NCBI RefSeq assembly: GCF_007830235.1
Contig: NZ_VLKI01000016.1
Location: 1 to 64,000 of the forward strand
Direction of reading: 5' to 3'
From: Cytobacillus oceanisediminis
GTDB taxonomy: Bacteria > Bacillota > Bacilli > Bacillales > Cytobacillaceae
DNA length: 64,000 bases
Numbering within the stretch: position 1 is the stretch's first letter; each line of letters opens with the position of its first letter. A program made the position numbers and the translations under genes. The notes beneath the pieces were generated by a model that saw only the letters and a program-made list of their open reading frames with translations, was not told where the DNA came from and ran no database searches. Of the stretch, positions 7,083-15,993 are shown piece by piece.

Positions 7083-7284
7083 AATTTTTCTCTTTCTATA
7101 CAACAACGAGGGAACCCTCCCCCATACGATCTTCACTATCCAACTCTCTCTCTTCCACTACCAATTACCTTTTTTAAAAAAATCAGTGAATCAATCGACT
7201 CATTTCCTTTAAATCGTGCAGGTAAATCCCTCCCTTTATTAGAAAACACCTCGATATACCAATTTTATACAGGAGGGAATACGA

Positions 7285-9183
7285 TTGAAATTTAAAAAGA
7301 TATGCTCGGCGATATTAACGTTCTCCTTAACCGCCAGCCTTTTAGCTGTCCCCGCCAGTTTTAGTACAGCAAGCGTAACAACTCAAGCCACAGAAATCAG
7401 CTTTGAATCTTCCTCACTGCAAAAAACCTTTGAAAAAGCTGCAAAGGAATTTGGAGTTTCTGAGAGCGTCCTTTTGGCAGTTGCTTACAACCAGACGCGC
7501 TGGGAGCAACATGAAGGCCAAAGCGAGGCTGGCGGCTATGGAATAATGAATCTTGTTGATTTGCCGGCTGACCTTAGCGCCAGAGGCAAGCATGATGATG
7601 GGCTAATCGAAGCTGAAGCTTCCAGCATCAGCAGCCTCAATGCTGCTGCAAAACTCCTGAATGCTGATCCGGAAACACTAAAAAAGGATTCGGAGCAAAA
7701 TATCCGGGGCGGCGCAGCGCTGCTTGCTGAATACGCACGCCAGACTACTGGAGAACTGCCTTCCGATCCTGCTGACTGGTACGGTGCAGTCGTGAAGTTC
7801 AGCGGCACTGACCAAGAAGCAATTGCAAAAGACTTTGCGGACCAGGTCTATGCCACGATCCAGCAAGGGGCTGAAAGAAAAAATCATGATGGACAAAGAG
7901 TGGCTTTAAACGGTCAGGAAATTACACCAAATAAGAACACAGCCAGCTCCATCCCTCTTCGCAATACAAAATACACAAATACCGACTGTCCAAATGGCCT
8001 GGATTGTACCTTCATCCCTGCCGCCTATAAGCAATTTTCGAGCAGCACCGGGAACTACGGCAATTATGACATCGCCAACCGCCCGGAAGATGATCTCGAT
8101 ATTCGCTATATTATCATCCATGATATTGAAGGAAGTGCTCAATCTGCGATCAGCCACTTCCAGAACCAATCTTATGTAAGTGCACACTATGTTATTGATT
8201 CAGCAACCGGAAAAATCACACAGATGGTTCGCCCTGAGGATGTACCGTGGCATGCAGGAAACTGGTATTTCAACATGCATTCCATCGGCTTGGAGCATGA
8301 GGGCTTTGCCGCTGAAGGTGCTGACTGGTATAGCGAGCAAATGTACCGCTCTACTGCGAAGCTTGTAAAATATCTCTCAGAACGATTCGGCATTCCTTTG
8401 GACAGGCAGCATATCATTGGCCATGATGAAATTCCTGGATTAACAGCAGCCAAGCACCGGGGAATGCACTGGGATCCTGGCGCCTATTGGGACTGGGGGC
8501 ACTTTTTCGACCTTCTTGGAGCCTCTATTAATCCAAGCGACGGAGACAAGGACAGTGATATCGTTACAATCCGCCCAAATTACAATACGAATCAGCCTGA
8601 TTTTACGTACAGAGGAATTGAACAAGAGCTGGAATCTTCTAGTCTGATCCATTTATATCGTGAACCGAGTTTTGACGCTCCACTGGTTCGCGATCCTGTT
8701 CTTCACAGTGGAGGTAATAGTACGAGAAATATTAACGACTGGGGCAATAAAGCAGCCATTGGCCAAAGCTTCTATAAAGCTGGACAGGAAGGCGATTGGA
8801 CAGCTATTTACTACGGCGGACAAAAAGCATGGTTCTATAATCCGAACAATACGAATAGCGTCCCAGGCAGCGGAACATTAATTACGCCAAAAGAAGGGCT
8901 TGATTCCATACCTGTTTATGGCGCTGCCTACCCGGATGACGCTGCCTATGACGAAGCCGGAATTGCAGAATGGGCAAGAGGGAAAGCCCAGGTGCTCTAC
9001 CAGATGCCTGCCGGCCAAATCTATACAGCAACAGCACCGATTCAATCAGACTACTACCACGCAAAGTATTACAACGACCCTGCTACCAATAAAGTCGTAA
9101 AGGGCAATGATGAATACTATCAAATTTTCTATAATCACCGCTTAGGTTTTGTGAAGAAAAGCGATGTTGAAGTAGTAAAATAA
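7285..9183 (+). CDS. Exported N-acetylmuramoyl-L-alanine amidase with SH3-like repeats
   Basis: 632 aa from TTG 7285, 7 bases after AGGAGGG. The signal peptide covers about residues 1-32. Residues about 45-200 resemble a lysozyme/transglycosylase-like helical domain (FGVSESVLLAVAYNQTRWE, GGYGIMNLVD). Residues about 270-410 are an Amidase_2 domain with zinc-site histidines (YIIIHDIEGSAQSAISHF, SAHYVID, VPWHAGNWYFNMHSIGLEHE, IIGHDEIPG). The C-terminal 200 residues contain two SH3-like wall-binding segments. It would cut the amide bond between MurNAc and the stem peptide outside the cell. It is a single gene with its own terminator. Confidence 0.85.
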   Translation: MKFKKICSAILTFSLTASLLAVPASFSTASVTTQATEISFESSSLQKTFEKAAKEFGVSESVLLAVAYNQTRWEQHEGQSEAGGYGIMNLVDLPADLSARGKHDDGLIEAEASSISSLNAAAKLLNADPETLKKDSEQNIRGGAALLAEYARQTTGELPSDPADWYGAVVKFSGTDQEAIAKDFADQVYATIQQGAERKNHDGQRVALNGQEITPNKNTASSIPLRNTKYTNTDCPNGLDCTFIPAAYKQFSSSTGNYGNYDIANRPEDDLDIRYIIIHDIEGSAQSAISHFQNQSYVSAHYVIDSATGKITQMVRPEDVPWHAGNWYFNMHSIGLEHEGFAAEGADWYSEQMYRSTAKLVKYLSERFGIPLDRQHIIGHDEIPGLTAAKHRGMHWDPGAYWDWGHFFDLLGASINPSDGDKDSDIVTIRPNYNTNQPDFTYRGIEQELESSSLIHLYREPSFDAPLVRDPVLHSGGNSTRNINDWGNKAAIGQSFYKAGQEGDWTAIYYGGQKAWFYNPNNTNSVPGSGTLITPKEGLDSIPVYGAAYPDDAAYDEAGIAEWARGKAQVLYQMPAGQIYTATAPIQSDYYHAKYYNDPATNKVVKGNDEYYQIFYNHRLGFVKKSDVEVVK

Positions 9184-9192
9184 CAGCATAAA

Positions 9193-9229
9193 GGGAGTTA
9201 TTCTTTTTTAGAGAATAGCTCCTTTTTTT
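9193..9229 (+). terminator. Terminator after the amidase
   Basis: GGGAGTTATTCT pairs with AGAATAGCTCC (one G-T pair), followed by seven T. Confidence 0.88.
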
Positions 9230-9388
9230 GCTAAAAGGGATTTCTTTTTCAACATTACTAGTTATCGCAGCAATTGCCATAACAACTATATAAATCTTTC
9301 ACTTCTGTACTTTTGGGAACAGCAGCGGAAAACTTAATCCTGTGAAATAATCTCTGCAGCCCTTTTAGTTTTTACCTTTTGCAATTAT

Positions 9389-9397
9389 TGTTATAAT
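9389..9397 (+). promoter_or_regulatory. Extended -10 promoter of pdxK
   Basis: TG-T-TATAAT at 9389-9397 is a perfect extended -10. No good -35 is present (TTTTTA at about 9369). It lies 43 bases upstream of the pdxK start. The other bases of the 9230-9430 gap show nothing else. Confidence 0.55.
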
Positions 9398-9440
9398 TAG
9401 AAAAACATATCCAGCAGAACTTCAAGGAGGAATTTTGCAC

Positions 9441-10277
9441 ATGACCATGAAAAAAGTTTTAACAATTGCAGGTTCTGATACAAGCGGCGGCGCTGGCATC
9501 CAGGCTGACCTTAAAACATTTCAGGAGCTCGGCGTTTATGGAATGACAGCCTTGACAACGATCGTGACTATGGATCCTAAAAACAACTGGAGCCACAATG
9601 TGTTCCCAATTGCTAATGAAACATTGGAGACACAGCTTGAAACGATTTTATCAGTCGGAATTGATGCCATGAAAACTGGCATGCTCGGTTCAGAAAAAGT
9701 TATTAAAATTGCAGCAAAAACAATCAAAGAAAATAACTTGGATCGCGTAGTCATTGACCCGGTAATGGTTTGCAAGGGCGAAGACGAGCCTATCCACCCT
9801 GAATTGAATGAAGCATTAAGAGATCTGCTTGTTCCGCTTGCGACTGTTGTAACGCCTAACCTATTTGAAGCCTGGCAGCTTGCCAAAACAGGTCCGATCC
9901 GAACCGTCGAGGACATGAAGGAAGCTGCAGTTAAAATCCATGAGCTTGGCGCCAAATATGTACTTATCAAAGGCGGCAGCAAATTAAAACACGAAAAAGC
10001 CGTTGACCTTCTATATGATGGACAAGAGTTCACTCTATACGAAAGTGAACGTGTTGAAACTACCTATACACACGGAGCAGGCTGCACATACTCTTCAGCC
10101 ATCACAGCTGAGCTTGCCAAAGGCAAACCTGTAAAAGAAGCTGTCCAAACAGCCAAGGAATTCATCACAGCAGCGATCAATCATGGTTTCCAATTAAACG
10201 AATATGTCGGTCCTACTATGCCTGGTGCATACCGCAATTACGGTGCAGGCCGCCTCGAATCCGAACAAGAAAAATAA
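9441..10277 (+). CDS. pdxK: Pyridoxine kinase PdxK (ThiD-like fold)
   Basis: 278 aa from ATG 9441, 10 bases after AGGAGG. A TTG at 9435 is too close to the ribosome site. It phosphorylates pyridoxine/pyridoxal or related pyrimidine alcohols. The ribokinase-like signatures are SDTSGGAGIQADLKTFQE, DAMKTGMLGS, VIDPVMVCKG, the anion-hole THGAGCTYSSAITAELAKG and ITAAINHGF. The sequence follows B. subtilis PdxK more closely than ThiD of the thiamine operon, and no thi genes are nearby. Confidence 0.85.
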   Translation: MTMKKVLTIAGSDTSGGAGIQADLKTFQELGVYGMTALTTIVTMDPKNNWSHNVFPIANETLETQLETILSVGIDAMKTGMLGSEKVIKIAAKTIKENNLDRVVIDPVMVCKGEDEPIHPELNEALRDLLVPLATVVTPNLFEAWQLAKTGPIRTVEDMKEAAVKIHELGAKYVLIKGGSKLKHEKAVDLLYDGQEFTLYESERVETTYTHGAGCTYSSAITAELAKGKPVKEAVQTAKEFITAAINHGFQLNEYVGPTMPGAYRNYGAGRLESEQEK

Positions 10278-10282
10278 TCTGA

Positions 10283-10310
10283 AACAGAGTCCTTAAGGCT
10301 CTGTTTTTTT
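10283..10310 (+). terminator. Terminator after pdxK
   Basis: ACAGAG and CTCTGT flank an inner CC-TTAA-GG hairpin, followed by seven T. Confidence 0.85.
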
Positions 10311-10317
10311 GTGGGAG

Positions 10318-10377
10318 GCTATGTTAAACCGGATTGTTGATTGGAGTGGAAATCAACAGGCAAGTTTAACAGAGTTT
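10318..10377 (+). repeat. Repeat family A, copy 2 (ends only)
   Basis: GGCTATGTTAAACCGGATTG is followed by TTGATTGGAGTGGAAATCAA and CAGGCAAGTTTAACAGAG. The two ends of the family A element are joined with almost no centre, leaving inverted TGTTAAA/TTTAACA termini. Confidence 0.65.
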
Positions 10378-10403
10378 TTTGGAAAAATGGTTGAGATAAT
10401 TGG

Positions 10404-10447
10404 ACGGATATTGTCGTTTCGCGGATAAAACCAAATTTTCGCGGTTA
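10404..10447 (+). repeat. Short periodic array of GCGGATA motifs
   Basis: ACGGATA at 10404, GCGGATA at 10421 and GCGGTTA at 10441 are 17 and 20 bases apart. This looks like a shorter, less regular version of the 7012 array. The remaining gap up to yojF (10448-10645) is AT-rich with nothing recognised. Confidence 0.5.
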
Positions 10448-10662
10448 TAGGATCTACCCAATGTATAAGCCTCTCTATTCCTTAGCATTCTCCCCTCGCT
10501 GGCTGCATTTTTACAAGATCCTCCCTCCCTTTAAGCTCCTTTTTCGCTTTTCGGCTTTTTTTTTAGTAAGATAAAAATACAATCTGCCATTTTCAGGCTG
10601 AACAGATAGTAAACCACATAACTTATACATGAAGAGATAAATTGGAAGGGGGATTATGGATA

Positions 10663-11010
10663 ATGGAACCGGCAGTTAAAGAGACGATACAAAAAGAAAT
10701 AGACCGCTTAGCCAATAAAGACGTATATATTCATTTGGAAACAACGAATGGGGCGTATGCTTCCCATTTTGATGAAAGCTTCTTTTCCTCAGGAGCGTAT
10801 ATCCGCAATGCCAACTTGATCTATGAACATGGCAAAATCACTGGAAACGGCCCTTTCAGAGTTGGATTAAAACTGAATTTTGGCTGGGTTTACGCTGAAG
10901 GCATCACGCATTTTGAAGTGGATGAAAAAGAAAGGCTTCTTTTAGCTGGCCACGATTTCAGCGGCAAACTTGCAGTTGCGCTGCTGATCAGTGAAACGCC
11001 ATTTGAGTAG
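10663..11010 (+). CDS. yojF: YojF family protein (DUF1806), bacillithiol-linked
   Basis: 115 aa from ATG 10663 with GGAAGGGGG about 10 bases upstream. A TTG further upstream overlaps that site. The family is a small cytosolic protein found beside the deacetylase BshB2/YojG in Bacillus. Conserved parts are YIHLETTNGAYASHF, SSGAYIRNANLIYEHG and FRVGLKLNFGWVYAEGITHF. Its biochemical role is not known to me. Its pairing with bshB2 here matches the usual order. Confidence 0.85.
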   Translation: MEPAVKETIQKEIDRLANKDVYIHLETTNGAYASHFDESFFSSGAYIRNANLIYEHGKITGNGPFRVGLKLNFGWVYAEGITHFEVDEKERLLLAGHDFSGKLAVALLISETPFE

Positions 11011-11011
11011 A

Positions 11012-11078
11012 AAAGCTGAAGCGCCTTTCCAAGGGACGACTATGGCTCTTAGACTCTTCTGCTAGACATAGAGAACAC
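11012..11078 (+). repeat. Repeat family B, short copy 2
   Basis: AAAAGCTGAAGCGCC followed by a short GC-rich stretch and CTGCTAGACATA resembles the ends of the 4928-5152 element. It lies between yojF and bshB2 and lengthens their spacing to 96 bases. Confidence 0.5.
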
Positions 11079-11106
11079 TTAAACACATTGAAAGGAGCAT
11101 ACCGAA

Positions 11107-11772
11107 ATGGAAAAGGAAAGACATGTACTCGTTTTCTTCCCTCATCCGGATGATGAAGCATTTGGGGTTTCAGGAACCATCTCCTTACATATTGAAAACG
11201 GGACGCCTGTTACCTATGCCTGCCTGACACTGGGAGAAATGGGACGCAATATGGGTAATCCCCCTTTTGCCAACAGGGAAACATTACCGAAGATCCGCAG
11301 AAAAGAGCTGGAGGCTGCAGCGAATGTGCTGGGCATCCAGGATTTAAGAATGCTTGGCTATCGTGATAAAACCGTAGAATTTGAAGACGAGGAATTGCTG
11401 GCAAACAGGCTTGGAGCCATAATAGGCGAAGTCAGACCGTCACTCATCATTACGTTTTATCCGGGATATGCCGTACATCCCGACCATGATGCAACAGGTG
11501 CTGCTGTTATCAGAGCAGTCAAGGAACTGCCTGCAGACAAGCGCCCAAAAGTTCACTGTGTGGCATTCTCCAATAACTGTGAAGAAGAAATCGGCCGGGC
11601 TGATGTTGTAAACGACGTCAGTGCAGTAGCCGACCGGAAAATTGCTGCCATCAAGGCACATACTTCCCAGACCCAGCTCATGGCGGCAAATATGGAAGAA
11701 AGCCTTAAAAATCAAGATCCTGAAGTGATGGCAAGAGTCTATAAAGAACGTTTCTGGACCTATAAATTCTAA
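11107..11772 (+). CDS. bshB2: Bacillithiol biosynthesis deacetylase BshB2
   Basis: 221 aa. This PIG-L/LmbE-family zinc hydrolase removes acetyl from GlcNAc-malate during bacillithiol synthesis. Motifs are FFPHPDDEAFG near the N-terminus (zinc His and Asp, catalytic Asp), TLGEMGRNMGNPP and YPGYAVHPDHDATG. The ATG follows GAAAGGAG by about 9 bases. It lies after yojF as in other Bacillus. Confidence 0.93.
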   Translation: MEKERHVLVFFPHPDDEAFGVSGTISLHIENGTPVTYACLTLGEMGRNMGNPPFANRETLPKIRRKELEAAANVLGIQDLRMLGYRDKTVEFEDEELLANRLGAIIGEVRPSLIITFYPGYAVHPDHDATGAAVIRAVKELPADKRPKVHCVAFSNNCEEEIGRADVVNDVSAVADRKIAAIKAHTSQTQLMAANMEESLKNQDPEVMARVYKERFWTYKF

Positions 11773-11784
11773 TATATAAACAAG

Positions 11785-11813
11785 GCCGCCTCTGATGTCA
11801 GGGCGGCTTTTTT
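11785..11813 (+). terminator. Terminator after bshB2
   Basis: GCCGCC at 11785-11790 pairs with GGCGGC at 11802-11807, extended by CTGA/TCAG, followed by six T. Confidence 0.88.
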
Positions 11814-11892
11814 CCACTTTTATTTCTAATCTTGCCCTACTTTTTGCCCATGAGCTTTTCACGCAATGGTGATAAAATCTTCATAAGAGTTG

Positions 11893-11933
11893 TGCAAGCG
11901 TTTTCATTTCATCTCTTTGTGCAAACGATTGCA
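11893..11933 (+). promoter_or_regulatory. Two catabolite-type (cre / LacI-family) operators before the amylase
   Basis: TGCAAGCGTTTTCA at 11893-11906 and TGCAAACGATTGCA at 11920-11933 both fit TGNAANCGNTNNCA and are 27 bases apart. CcpA or a MalR-like LacI-family protein would bind them. An almost identical palindrome lies before the alpha-glucosidase at 42978. The amylase start is 43 bases downstream of the second site. Confidence 0.75.
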
Positions 11934-11975
11934 CCTTCCGATACCCGCAATCCAATCTAATAAGGAGGGAAATTC

Positions 11976-14900
11976 ATGAAACAAGCAAGAAAAGCCGGCA
12001 TCTGGATTATGCTGCTAAGTTTGATTCTCAGCTTATTTACAGGAATGAATCCGCAATTATCATCTGCAAATACGGTCCAAAGCCCTGTTGCAGACGGAAA
12101 TAATGTGACTTTTTCCTACCAGGGTGAAGCTCAGCAGGTTCGTATCGCCGGAAGCTTTACCGACTGGCAAAATAAAGCTTTAGAGATGACCAAAGGAGAA
12201 AATAATATTTGGTCAAAGACTATCCATCTATCACCTGGAGTCTATGAGTATAAATTTATTCTGGATGATAGCAATTGGATTACCGATCCAGCAAACAGCC
12301 AGCATGCCAATGGCAACAGTCTATTGGTAATAAGCGGACTAAAGACTGCGATGCCTGTTGATATCGAAAAGTGGAGCACAATCAACCTTTCTGCAAACCT
12401 ATTAAATAGCGATGGCACCACCGAGGATGTGCAGCCTGCCTGGAGTTTAAAAGAGGAAACAGAAGGCGTTACGCTGATAGATAACCAGCTGATAATTTCT
12501 GATATTACCGCAGCAGGAAGCGTAACCGTTATTGGCGAATACAATGGATATACACTTGAGCACATATTTCAAATTGCTGCTCAGATAAATACCTATACTA
12601 TTAACTACCACCGTAACGACGGAGAGCAATTGAATTGGGATTTATGGGCTTGGGAAACTGGGAAAGATGGCGGTGCTTATCCTTTTACTAGCCAAACAGA
12701 AGGGTTTGCGCAAGCAGTTTTAACATTTGCTTCAAATGAAATTAATGTTATCCCCCGCCCCGGCAACTGGGATACACAGGATGTTACTAGAATCATCACT
12801 ATGCCTGAAGGCCAAAACGAAGCAGAAGTATGGCTGGCACAGGGTGATGAAACCGTTTATTACTCAAAAGAGGATTTTGACAATAGCAACATAGAAGATA
12901 ATCGCCGTTTTATCGAGTTTACTTATGTGAGAGACAATCATGACTATGAAGGCTGGAACATTTGGACCTGGCAGACTGGTGTAAAAGACGGACAAGCTGA
13001 TTTTACTGAAGTCACCGACAAAGGGGCTGTTGCTTTGATTGAAATTGGCCAGCAAACCGAGCAAATGGGCTTTGTAATTCGCAAAGGCACAGGCTGGGAC
13101 CAAAAGGATCCATATGGTGCCGACCGCTATATTAAAGCAGGGAACGATAACTATACCAAGGTGGTTGTCACAAGCGGCCAGGGTGAATTCTATCAAGTCC
13201 CTTCCATCACTGGACCTGTTTTAAATAATGGAAGCCTCACCCTCTATTATAGAGATCCAGAGCTATTCAAACAGGGAGAAATGGAATCAATTGAAAAGGT
13301 GCAGGCAAAATTAGATGGACAGATTCATGAAATGACGTACTCCCCTAAGGAGGAACGCTTCTTCACAACGGTTGATCAATTGGAAGAAGGAACACACGAA
13401 TACTCTTTCCTTGTTACGAAAAATGGAGAAACCTCCGAGGCTGCAGATCCTTTTAATACCGTTGATGGCAAATCAACCGTCACCTATAAAAACCCTTCAG
13501 CTGAAATCATCGCTGGAGTAAAGCCGGAAAAAGTGACCTACAATGAAAATGCTGTTCTATCCATTGAAACGATTCTTTCCGATTCAGAAGTAGCCATTAA
13601 AGAGGTTTTTGCAGACCTGTCTGCAATCGGCGGAAGCAGCAAAGTCAGCATTGACCCGGCTTTAAATGCACAAACCATTTCCATTGATCAATCCGTTACG
13701 GCTGGCCAGAAGCATTTGCCGATCACAGTCGTGGATGAATATGGAAACGCGCATGAAGGAAAAGCATCCATTGAAGTAGCAACCCGAACCTTTAGCGGCA
13801 AAAAAGGTGACTTTGATTGGGATGAAGCCCGGATTTATTTTATGCTGACAGACCGCTTCAACAACGGTGATTCTTCCAATGATGATCCGAATGGTGTAAA
13901 TTACGACCCTTCCCACCTTGAAACCTACCATGGAGGAGATTTCCGAGGTATTATTGAAAAACTCGATTACCTTGAAGATTTAGGCATCAACACCATCTGG
14001 ATTACACCAATCGTAGATAACATCAATTGGGATCTCCGCTATGACAAGGATGGAAACCAGTACGGCTACCATGGCTACTGGGCTAAGGATTTCTCAACAT
14101 TAGATGAACATCTTGGAGATATCCAAACATTCCAGGAGCTGTTGGAAAAAGCCCATGACCGCGGCATAAAAGTGATGGTGGACGTGGTTCTAAATCATAC
14201 AGGATACGGACTGAAGGAAAATGACCCATCCATTGGACTAGGGATTCCTAACTTCCCTACTGACGCTGACCGTGAGCGCTTTGCCGGTATGATCCGGGAT
14301 GGCGGAACCGATACGATCCGAGGCGAGCTTGCTGGTTTGCCAGACCTGAAGACTGAGGAAGAAGCAGTCCGAAGACAAATGATTGAATGGCAGACGGCCT
14401 GGCTTGAAAAAGCAAAAACAGATCGCGGAGACACGATCGACTACTTCCGCGTTGATACCGTTAAACATGTGGAACACACAACCTGGAAAGCATTTAAAAA
14501 TGCACTGACTGAAATCAAGCCCGACTTTAAAATGATCGGGGAATACTATGGCGGCCATGCAGATGAACATGGCGGCTTTCTGGACAGCGGCGAAATGGAT
14601 TCCATCCTGGATTTTGACTTTAAGCATACGGCGGCTGATTTTATTAACGGCCATATTGATGCAGCGGAGGAAAAATTGCAGGCGAGAAATGGTAAGCTGA
14701 CAAACACCGCTACGCTGGGACAATTTTTAAGCAGCCATGATGAAGATGGCTTCCTGATCACAAGTGCAGGCGAAGATTGGGGCAAAATGAAAATTGCCTC
14801 TGCCCTCCAAATTACGGCAAAGGGCCAGCCAGTTATCTATTATGGTGAAGAAATTGCCCTTTCAGGCAAGCATGCAGGCGATATGGATAAAGGTGAATTC

Positions 14901-15284
14901 AACGAAAACCGCTATGACTTTGACTGGTCCTTAATTGGAAATGACATGCACGAGCATTACCGGAAGCTTCTTAACATCCGGAAAAATTACTCTGATGTCT
15001 TTTCAAAAGGGTCACGTGAAAAGCTAGCAGGCAGCGATTCTGACGGATACCTGTTCTTTAACCGCTCCTACAACGGCACGCACGCTGTTGTCGGGTTAAA
15101 CATTGAGATGGAACAGAAAAAAGTAACCATTAATGTCCCATTTGCTGCCGGCAGCAAGGTCATTGACCAATATAGCGGCAAGAAATACAATGTGGACAAA
15201 AACAACCAAATTAAAGTCAAATTGCCAGGCAGAAATGACGGCGGTACCGTCATTCTTATCCAGGACGAAAAGAAGCAGAAATAA
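11976..15284 (+). CDS. Secreted multidomain GH13 alpha-amylase/pullulanase-type enzyme
   Basis: 1102 aa. The order is: signal peptide (about 1-31), CBM48/AMPK-type glycogen-binding domain (about 35-110; VRIAGSFTDWQ, GVYEYKFILDDSNW), an Ig-like stretch, two CBM41-type starch-binding domains (about 207-305 with WDLWAWETGKDGGAYPF, and about 310-410 with WNIWTWQTGVKDG), two more beta domains, GH13 catalytic barrel (about 612-1010) and a C-terminal beta domain. Catalytic residues read as D827 (FRVDTVKH), E856 (GEYYGG) and D922 (SSHDED). DVVLNHTG is the usual region I. It hydrolyses alpha-glucans outside the cell. The bond preference (1,4 or 1,6) cannot be fixed from sequence by eye. No sortase motif is seen. 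AAGGAGGG precedes the ATG. Regulation by the two upstream operators is likely. Confidence 0.87.
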   Translation: MKQARKAGIWIMLLSLILSLFTGMNPQLSSANTVQSPVADGNNVTFSYQGEAQQVRIAGSFTDWQNKALEMTKGENNIWSKTIHLSPGVYEYKFILDDSNWITDPANSQHANGNSLLVISGLKTAMPVDIEKWSTINLSANLLNSDGTTEDVQPAWSLKEETEGVTLIDNQLIISDITAAGSVTVIGEYNGYTLEHIFQIAAQINTYTINYHRNDGEQLNWDLWAWETGKDGGAYPFTSQTEGFAQAVLTFASNEINVIPRPGNWDTQDVTRIITMPEGQNEAEVWLAQGDETVYYSKEDFDNSNIEDNRRFIEFTYVRDNHDYEGWNIWTWQTGVKDGQADFTEVTDKGAVALIEIGQQTEQMGFVIRKGTGWDQKDPYGADRYIKAGNDNYTKVVVTSGQGEFYQVPSITGPVLNNGSLTLYYRDPELFKQGEMESIEKVQAKLDGQIHEMTYSPKEERFFTTVDQLEEGTHEYSFLVTKNGETSEAADPFNTVDGKSTVTYKNPSAEIIAGVKPEKVTYNENAVLSIETILSDSEVAIKEVFADLSAIGGSSKVSIDPALNAQTISIDQSVTAGQKHLPITVVDEYGNAHEGKASIEVATRTFSGKKGDFDWDEARIYFMLTDRFNNGDSSNDDPNGVNYDPSHLETYHGGDFRGIIEKLDYLEDLGINTIWITPIVDNINWDLRYDKDGNQYGYHGYWAKDFSTLDEHLGDIQTFQELLEKAHDRGIKVMVDVVLNHTGYGLKENDPSIGLGIPNFPTDADRERFAGMIRDGGTDTIRGELAGLPDLKTEEEAVRRQMIEWQTAWLEKAKTDRGDTIDYFRVDTVKHVEHTTWKAFKNALTEIKPDFKMIGEYYGGHADEHGGFLDSGEMDSILDFDFKHTAADFINGHIDAAEEKLQARNGKLTNTATLGQFLSSHDEDGFLITSAGEDWGKMKIASALQITAKGQPVIYYGEEIALSGKHAGDMDKGEFNENRYDFDWSLIGNDMHEHYRKLLNIRKNYSDVFSKGSREKLAGSDSDGYLFFNRSYNGTHAVVGLNIEMEQKKVTINVPFAAGSKVIDQYSGKKYNVDKNNQIKVKLPGRNDGGTVILIQDEKKQK

Positions 15285-15288
15285 AAAA

Positions 15289-15324
15289 CAGGGAGCCTTC
15301 TCACGGAAGGCTCCCTGCTTTTTT
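15289..15324. terminator. Terminator between the amylase and the SRPBCC gene
   Basis: CAGGGAGCCTTC pairs perfectly (12 bp) with GAAGGCTCCCTG around a 5-base loop, with A tract before and T tract after. It serves both converging genes. Confidence 0.92.
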
Positions 15325-15329
15325 ATATA

Positions 15330-15764
15330 CTACTTCTCCAACATTTCCTTCAAATACTGAAGCTGGCTTCCATCTTCCTGTTTAACAATGTTCACAATAA
15401 AACGTTTTGTTAATTTTGCTACAAGGCCGCTTGTTTTGACGTTTGCTTCCATCTCTACCTGCGTTCCTTCTTCTATTTCATGAAAAGCATATTTATATTC
15501 CGTAATTAATCCATTGGCATTGCTGCGTGTTGTATAGGTTTTATCTTTTTCAAAGTCAATGATTTCAACATCGGCTTTTATATTTTTTCCTCTGACCATA
15601 CGGGTTTCAATAAATTTTGTCCCTCTTCCAATCTCGCCCTCGGTCTGTTTTTCCACTTTCACGACATAAGGCATGAGTTCAGGGGCGTTTTCCATCGTAA
15701 CCATATAATTAAATACCTCATGTACAGGTTTATTGATGATCTCACTGGAACGAAAATCAGCCAT
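15330..15764 (-). CDS. SRPBCC-fold protein (CoxG / polyketide cyclase-like)
   Basis: 144 aa from ATG 15764, 6 bases after GAGGTG. A GTG at 15773 lies within the ribosome site. The pattern (EIINKPVHEVFNYMVTMEN at the N-terminus, a run of beta strands, a long C-terminal helix LVAKLTKRFIVNIVKQ) is that of the START-like hydrophobic-ligand-binding fold. The substrate is unknown. It stands alone, facing the amylase. Confidence 0.75.
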   Translation of the reverse strand: MADFRSSEIINKPVHEVFNYMVTMENAPELMPYVVKVEKQTEGEIGRGTKFIETRMVRGKNIKADVEIIDFEKDKTYTTRSNANGLITEYKYAFHEIEEGTQVEMEANVKTSGLVAKLTKRFIVNIVKQEDGSQLQYLKEMLEK

Positions 15765-15796
15765 GCTTTGCACCTCAGAATCATAGAGTGAAACTT

Positions 15797-15926
15797 CAAT
15801 CAGTGGGGGTTTTCTTTATCCCCCACTGATTGTTAGTTGAACCAATCGGGCCTTACGGGCAGTTTGAATCCCACTTATGCTTCTTCAATCCCTCTGAATC
15901 TTGAAGTGGGAGTCTTACTGCCCGTT
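15797..15926 (-). mobile_element. IS200/IS605-type right end with omega-RNA-like hairpins, no tnpB
   Basis: CAATCAGTGGGGG at 15797-15809 pairs with CCCCCACTGATTG at 15820-15832 (13 bp). ACGGGCAGT at 15855-15863 pairs with ACTGCCCGT at 15918-15926, enclosing TCCCACTT/AAGTGGGA. On the minus strand the long hairpin precedes the short one, as in the right end of IS605-family elements, where the omega RNA ends and its guide begins. No tnpA or tnpB reading frame is present. The assignment rests on remembered Bacillus right-end sequence and on this geometry. Confidence 0.55.
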
Positions 15927-15993
15927 AGACTGCGATAAAGTCTATGAATTCATTATATAACAAAAACTCTGTACTGACTAACGCCCTACTCGC

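Noticed and set aside
14995-15030. GTCACGTGAAAAGC as another parS site
   Set aside because: Only the central CACGTGAA matches; the outer bases do not fit the palindrome, and it lies in the amylase gene.
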